Assembly: GCA_958295915.1 (NCBI GenBank)
Contig: OY282381.1
Location: 704,722 to 768,721 of the forward strand
Direction: 5' to 3'
DNA: 64,000 nucleotides
Origin: an uncultured Caldilineaceae bacterium
GTDB lineage: Bacteria; Chloroflexota; Anaerolineae; Caldilineales; Caldilineaceae
The first letter of the stretch is position 1. Every line of letters starts with the position of its first letter. The notes under the pieces are model-generated. The model did no database searches. It saw only the letters and a program-made list of their open reading frames with translations, and was not told the origin of the DNA. Shown piece after piece: positions 61,321 to 64,000 of the stretch. Both the position numbers and the translations under genes were made by a program.

Positions 61321-62895
61321 CTACGTCCGCAACTGGGGAATACTATACAGGAAAGGGATGGCTATGTCCAGCGCGATCAGCAACAGAAATAGGGAGCCGT
61401 ACAGGACGAGGCGCATATTTTTTTCTGCGCTCCGTCTGAGCGCAGAAAGCAGGCCGGTCAGCAGCAGGCCACCGCCGGCAAGGCCAAACAGCAGAATCGT
61501 CCAGTTGTCCATAGCGCCAACGGCCATGCCCGCCGCGGCCACAAGCAGAAGCCCTCCGGCAACGATGCTGGCCCGCCTCTCCAGAACTGCCCACCAACCC
61601 ACAGCGAAAAGCAGACTCCAGGTGGGCAGAGCCGGGAAAAGATAGCGCCCCTGATGCTGGATGAAGCCCAGATTGTACCAGCCATAGGCGGCAAAGGCCC
61701 CCAGCCACAGCAGCAGCAGAGCCATCCATCCATCAGCAGGTTTGATGGGCTGTCTCAGCCAGAAAACGACTCCAACTGCCGCCATCATGGATAGGATGAA
61801 AAGGCCTGTATAGATGCGAGCGTCCATAAAAACGCCCAACCAGCCGAATACCCCCCAAAAACTCTTGGCCGTGAAATGCCAGGCCCGCTCCCAATAGGCG
61901 CCCCAGCCGTTTTCCGCAATCCATGCGGCTGTGGTCGGCTGCCCGCTCACCACTGTGTCGTGCCAGGCCAAGCCAAGAAAGTCTGTAGCGCCGTATACGA
62001 GGCTGTTGCGGATCCACAGAGGCAGGCCGAGGAGAAAGGCCGGCGTGATGAGAAGCGCGTACTGCCGACCGAGCGCCCTGACAGACAGACGACTCCCCCC
62101 AACAGACTCCGCGCCCACTACCATAAGAGCGACAGGCAGAAGGATATAGGCAGTGGCCTTGGTGAGAAAGCCGAGACCAATGAGGATCGATAGCGTGATA
62201 CAGTGTTGAATGCGCCTGTGTTGAATGCGCCTCTGCTCGCAAGAGGCGCGCTGGTGAAAGCGTGCAGTAGGATTGTCCCTTCCCTGCCCCGCATCACCCA
62301 GCCGCTGCCAGCGCAGTAGCGCCAGCGCAGCGGCGGCGATCACCAGTTCGGCCAGCGCATCGTTGTTGACCGCGGCCATCAACGCCAGGTGCATGGGCAG
62401 GAAGGCGGCGAAAGCGGCCGCGCCCAGCGCGATAACCGGTCGATCGGGAAGAACTACGCGCGCGCAGGCAAAGACCAGCAGCACGATGCCGCCGCCCAGC
62501 GCAGCATTGAACAGCCGCAAAGCCAGCAGATTGCCGCCGCTCAACCAATAGACCGGCGCGGCCAGCAGATAGTAGAGGGGTGGTTGATGAAACTCATAGC
62601 GTAGCGCTGAAACGGACAAACCCGGCGCAAACTTCTCGTCCTTCAGCCGCTGCAGATACGCTTCGTCGTAATCGCCCATCTGCAGAACTGGCCATCGCCG
62701 TTCGGTCGCCACATAGGCCACATAGTTGTAGTGGGCCGGCTCGTCCGGATTCTGCCAGGGCGGGGTCGTGAGGGCGAAAAGCGTGGCTAGGGCGCAGTAA
62801 ACGATCAGGATACAAAGTAAAGCGTAAAGGGTTAGATTCGACGGCGCGCCCGCCCGGCCTTGGCTGTGATTCGGATGATGGACAGGAAAAATCAT
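61321..62895 (-). CDS. GT-C type membrane glycosyltransferase (DUF2142/GT39-like)
   Basis: A 524-residue protein with about twelve helices. The first extracytoplasmic loop has TPPWQNPDEPAHYNYV, whose DE pair is the usual catalytic acid motif of GT-C enzymes using polyprenyl-phosphate sugars. A hydrophilic stretch of about 35 residues (RFHQRASCEQRRIQHRRIQH) at mid-protein is encoded by Family C repeats at 62204-62249 and breaks a membrane region. It likely transfers a sugar outside the membrane, possibly finishing the glycan of the nearby cluster. Confidence 0.83.
   Translation of the reverse strand: MIFPVHHPNHSQGRAGAPSNLTLYALLCILIVYCALATLFALTTPPWQNPDEPAHYNYVAYVATERRWPVLQMGDYDEAYLQRLKDEKFAPGLSVSALRYEFHQPPLYYLLAAPVYWLSGGNLLALRLFNAALGGGIVLLVFACARVVLPDRPVIALGAAAFAAFLPMHLALMAAVNNDALAELVIAAAALALLRWQRLGDAGQGRDNPTARFHQRASCEQRRIQHRRIQHCITLSILIGLGFLTKATAYILLPVALMVVGAESVGGSRLSVRALGRQYALLITPAFLLGLPLWIRNSLVYGATDFLGLAWHDTVVSGQPTTAAWIAENGWGAYWERAWHFTAKSFWGVFGWLGVFMDARIYTGLFILSMMAAVGVVFWLRQPIKPADGWMALLLLWLGAFAAYGWYNLGFIQHQGRYLFPALPTWSLLFAVGWWAVLERRASIVAGGLLLVAAAGMAVGAMDNWTILLFGLAGGGLLLTGLLSALRRSAEKNMRLVLYGSLFLLLIALDIAIPFLYSIPQLRT
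62204..62249. repeat. Family C palindrome with 15-base direct repeat, in frame
   Basis: TGTTGAATGCGCCTG/C occurs twice (62204-62218, 62219-62233) and runs into GCGCCTCT...AGAGGCGC (62227-62249). It lies inside the GT-C gene without a frameshift. Confidence 0.75.
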
Positions 62896-62935
62896 AGTCG
62901 ATCCTGAATAATCACACGAATCCTAATTCGTAATT
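62891..62935. repeat. Family G repeat at the start of the GT-C gene
   Basis: ATCATAGTCGATCCTGAATA then ATCACACGAATCC. It contains the ATG of the GT-C gene on the minus strand and leaves no clear SD. Confidence 0.5.
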
Positions 62936-64000
62936 CCCGATTCCTCCCCCAGAACATCCACGGGATCTAACTTCGTGAACAGCGGCGCCGGTTTCTGCAA
63001 CGCCTGACCGCTGGGGAGTGTTTGCGCCTGCCAGACCGCGCTGGCGTCGGTGTGGTCGTAGCGCAGGACCAGATGCGCGCCGCGCGCGTCTGCGATGGAT
63101 TCGGTATTGAGCTGGCCGAAGAGCGGTTGCCTATAGCCCAGATAGCGATGCAACTGTTCACTACTGTGGGGCAGGATCGGCGCCCACATCAGTTTCAGCC
63201 AATCGATGGCCTGAAGCGCGACGTACACAGACGTGGCCGCGGCCTGAGGATCGGTTTGAATCGCCCGCCACGGCTCCTTTTCGTTCAGGTACTGGTTCAC
63301 CCGCTGGCTCAGGCGACGCGCCGCCTGCAAGGCGGCTTTCAATTTTACTGCCTGGTACAGTCCGGCCACGCTGTCGAATCCCCCGCGGATGTCGTCCAAC
63401 AGCGCATGGTCCGTTGCGTCGAACGCGCCCGGCTGGGGTACGGCCCCGGCGAAGCGCCTATAGGCGAAGCCCAGCACCCGATTGACGAGATTGCCCCAAT
63501 TGGCCACCAGTTCGTTATTGACCCGCTCGATGAATTCCGGCCAGGTGAATTCGCTGTCGGCGGTCTCCGGCGCCATGGCCGTCAAAACATAGCGCCAGGC
63601 GTCCGGCTGAAACGCAGCCAGCACTGTATTCCAGCCGATGACATTGCCGCGGCTGGTGCTGAACTGCGCTCCCCCGAAGTTGAGGTACTCGTTGGCCGGC
63701 ACATCGTAGGGCAGGTGCAGACGCACCGGATCCGATGCCCCCGCTGTGCCCGGCAGTTGGGATGCAGGGACATCCGCAGCGGAAACTCTCCCCTGTTCGT
63801 CGTTGTAGGCCATAATCATGCCCGGCCAGATCTGCGTATGGAAAGGGATATTGTCCTTGCCGATAAAATAATAATGCCGGGCATCAGGCGACGCGTTGCA
63901 ATCCCACCACTCCCGCCACCGATTCGATGCGCCGCTCAGATTGGCCCATTCAATTGCCGCGCTCAGATAGCCCTGCACCGCGTCGTACCAGACGTAAATG
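62923..64000 (-). CDS. metG: Methionyl-tRNA synthetase, C-terminal part (5' end outside window)
   Basis: The frame is open to the window edge; about 358 residues are visible. [14 protein letters not shown] and [20 protein letters not shown] belong to the catalytic domain. The KMSKS loop reads QFSTSRGN, so the first Lys is Gln while the loop is otherwise of the STSRG type. The anticodon-binding helical domain ([31 protein letters not shown]) is complete. No C-terminal dimerisation (EMAP) domain is present: it ends soon after [11 protein letters not shown]. It charges tRNA-Met. Confidence 0.92.
   Translation of the reverse strand, partial: IYVWYDAVQGYLSAAIEWANLSGASNRWREWWDCNASPDARHYYFIGKDNIPFHTQIWPGMIMAYNDEQGRVSAADVPASQLPGTAGASDPVRLHLPYDVPANEYLNFGGAQFSTSRGNVIGWNTVLAAFQPDAWRYVLTAMAPETADSEFTWPEFIERVNNELVANWGNLVNRVLGFAYRRFAGAVPQPGAFDATDHALLDDIRGGFDSVAGLYQAVKLKAALQAARRLSQRVNQYLNEKEPWRAIQTDPQAAATSVYVALQAIDWLKLMWAPILPHSSEQLHRYLGYRQPLFGQLNTESIADARGAHLVLRYDHTDASAVWQAQTLPSGQALQKPAPLFTKLDPVDVLGEESGITN

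Overview
The window looks like a GC-rich chromosomal segment of a free-living or host-associated aerobic bacterium, most plausibly a Chloroflexota member (Caldilineae/Anaerolineae-like). That placement is an inference. It rests on an A2-type heme-copper oxidase cluster with CtaG and SURF1, VanW and DUF2142-type proteins, many Gfo/Idh/MocA dehydrogenases and a phytanoyl-CoA dioxygenase, and many short interspersed repeats. No rRNA, tRNA or CRISPR array was seen.

Layout. 1-6.8 kb: three MFS transporters, a zinc-ribbon P-loop kinase-like protein, a nucleoside hydrolase, an amidohydrolase and a Yip1 membrane protein. 6.75-7.4 kb: gene debris (SRPBCC stub, IS982-type transposase tail). 7.4-10.8 kb: sugar isomerase, Gfo/Idh/MocA oxidoreductase and a serine beta-lactamase-fold esterase. 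10.9-18.4 kb (minus strand): terminal oxidase operon ctaC-ctaD-subunit IV-ctaE-ctaG-membrane-anchored protein-SURF1, then an MFS transporter. 18.7-22.5 kb: a tyrosine-recombinase homologue lacking its catalytic residues, then rsmA and lepA (lepA apparently starts at CTG). 22.8-27.5 kb: GH32-like propeller protein, sterol-desaturase family protein, transaldolase-like protein, a permease stub and a conserved hypothetical. 27.5-30.6 kb: type ISP-like restriction-modification protein without a helicase. 30.7-39 kb: class IV aminotransferase, methyltransferase, FAH-family protein and three Gfo/Idh/MocA enzymes with a PhyH dioxygenase. A TnpB element with near-perfect terminal inverted repeats splits two divergent dehydrogenase genes.

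39.0-42.9 kb (minus strand) is a compact four-gene operon: helical unknown protein, QueC/QatC-like PP-loop protein, XRE-ImmA/IrrE metallopeptidase and PIN nuclease. It resembles a defence or toxin-antitoxin module and matches no complete named system I know; it is the best candidate for an undescribed system. 43.2-47.3 kb: isochorismatase-family hydrolase and a DnaQ-DinG exonuclease-helicase. 47.3-58.4 kb: surface polysaccharide cluster of eight glycosyltransferases and a flippase. 58.5-64 kb (minus strand): type III pantothenate kinase, VanW protein, GT-C type membrane glycosyltransferase and the C-terminal part of methionyl-tRNA synthetase.

The most distinctive genome-scale signal is a set of short interspersed repeat families. 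They lie between genes, at gene 3' ends where they supply stop codons and shared C-terminal tails, and in frame inside housekeeping and glycosyltransferase genes (rsmA, dinG, several glycosyltransferases, the GT-C protein; lepA and coaX have insertions of unassigned type).
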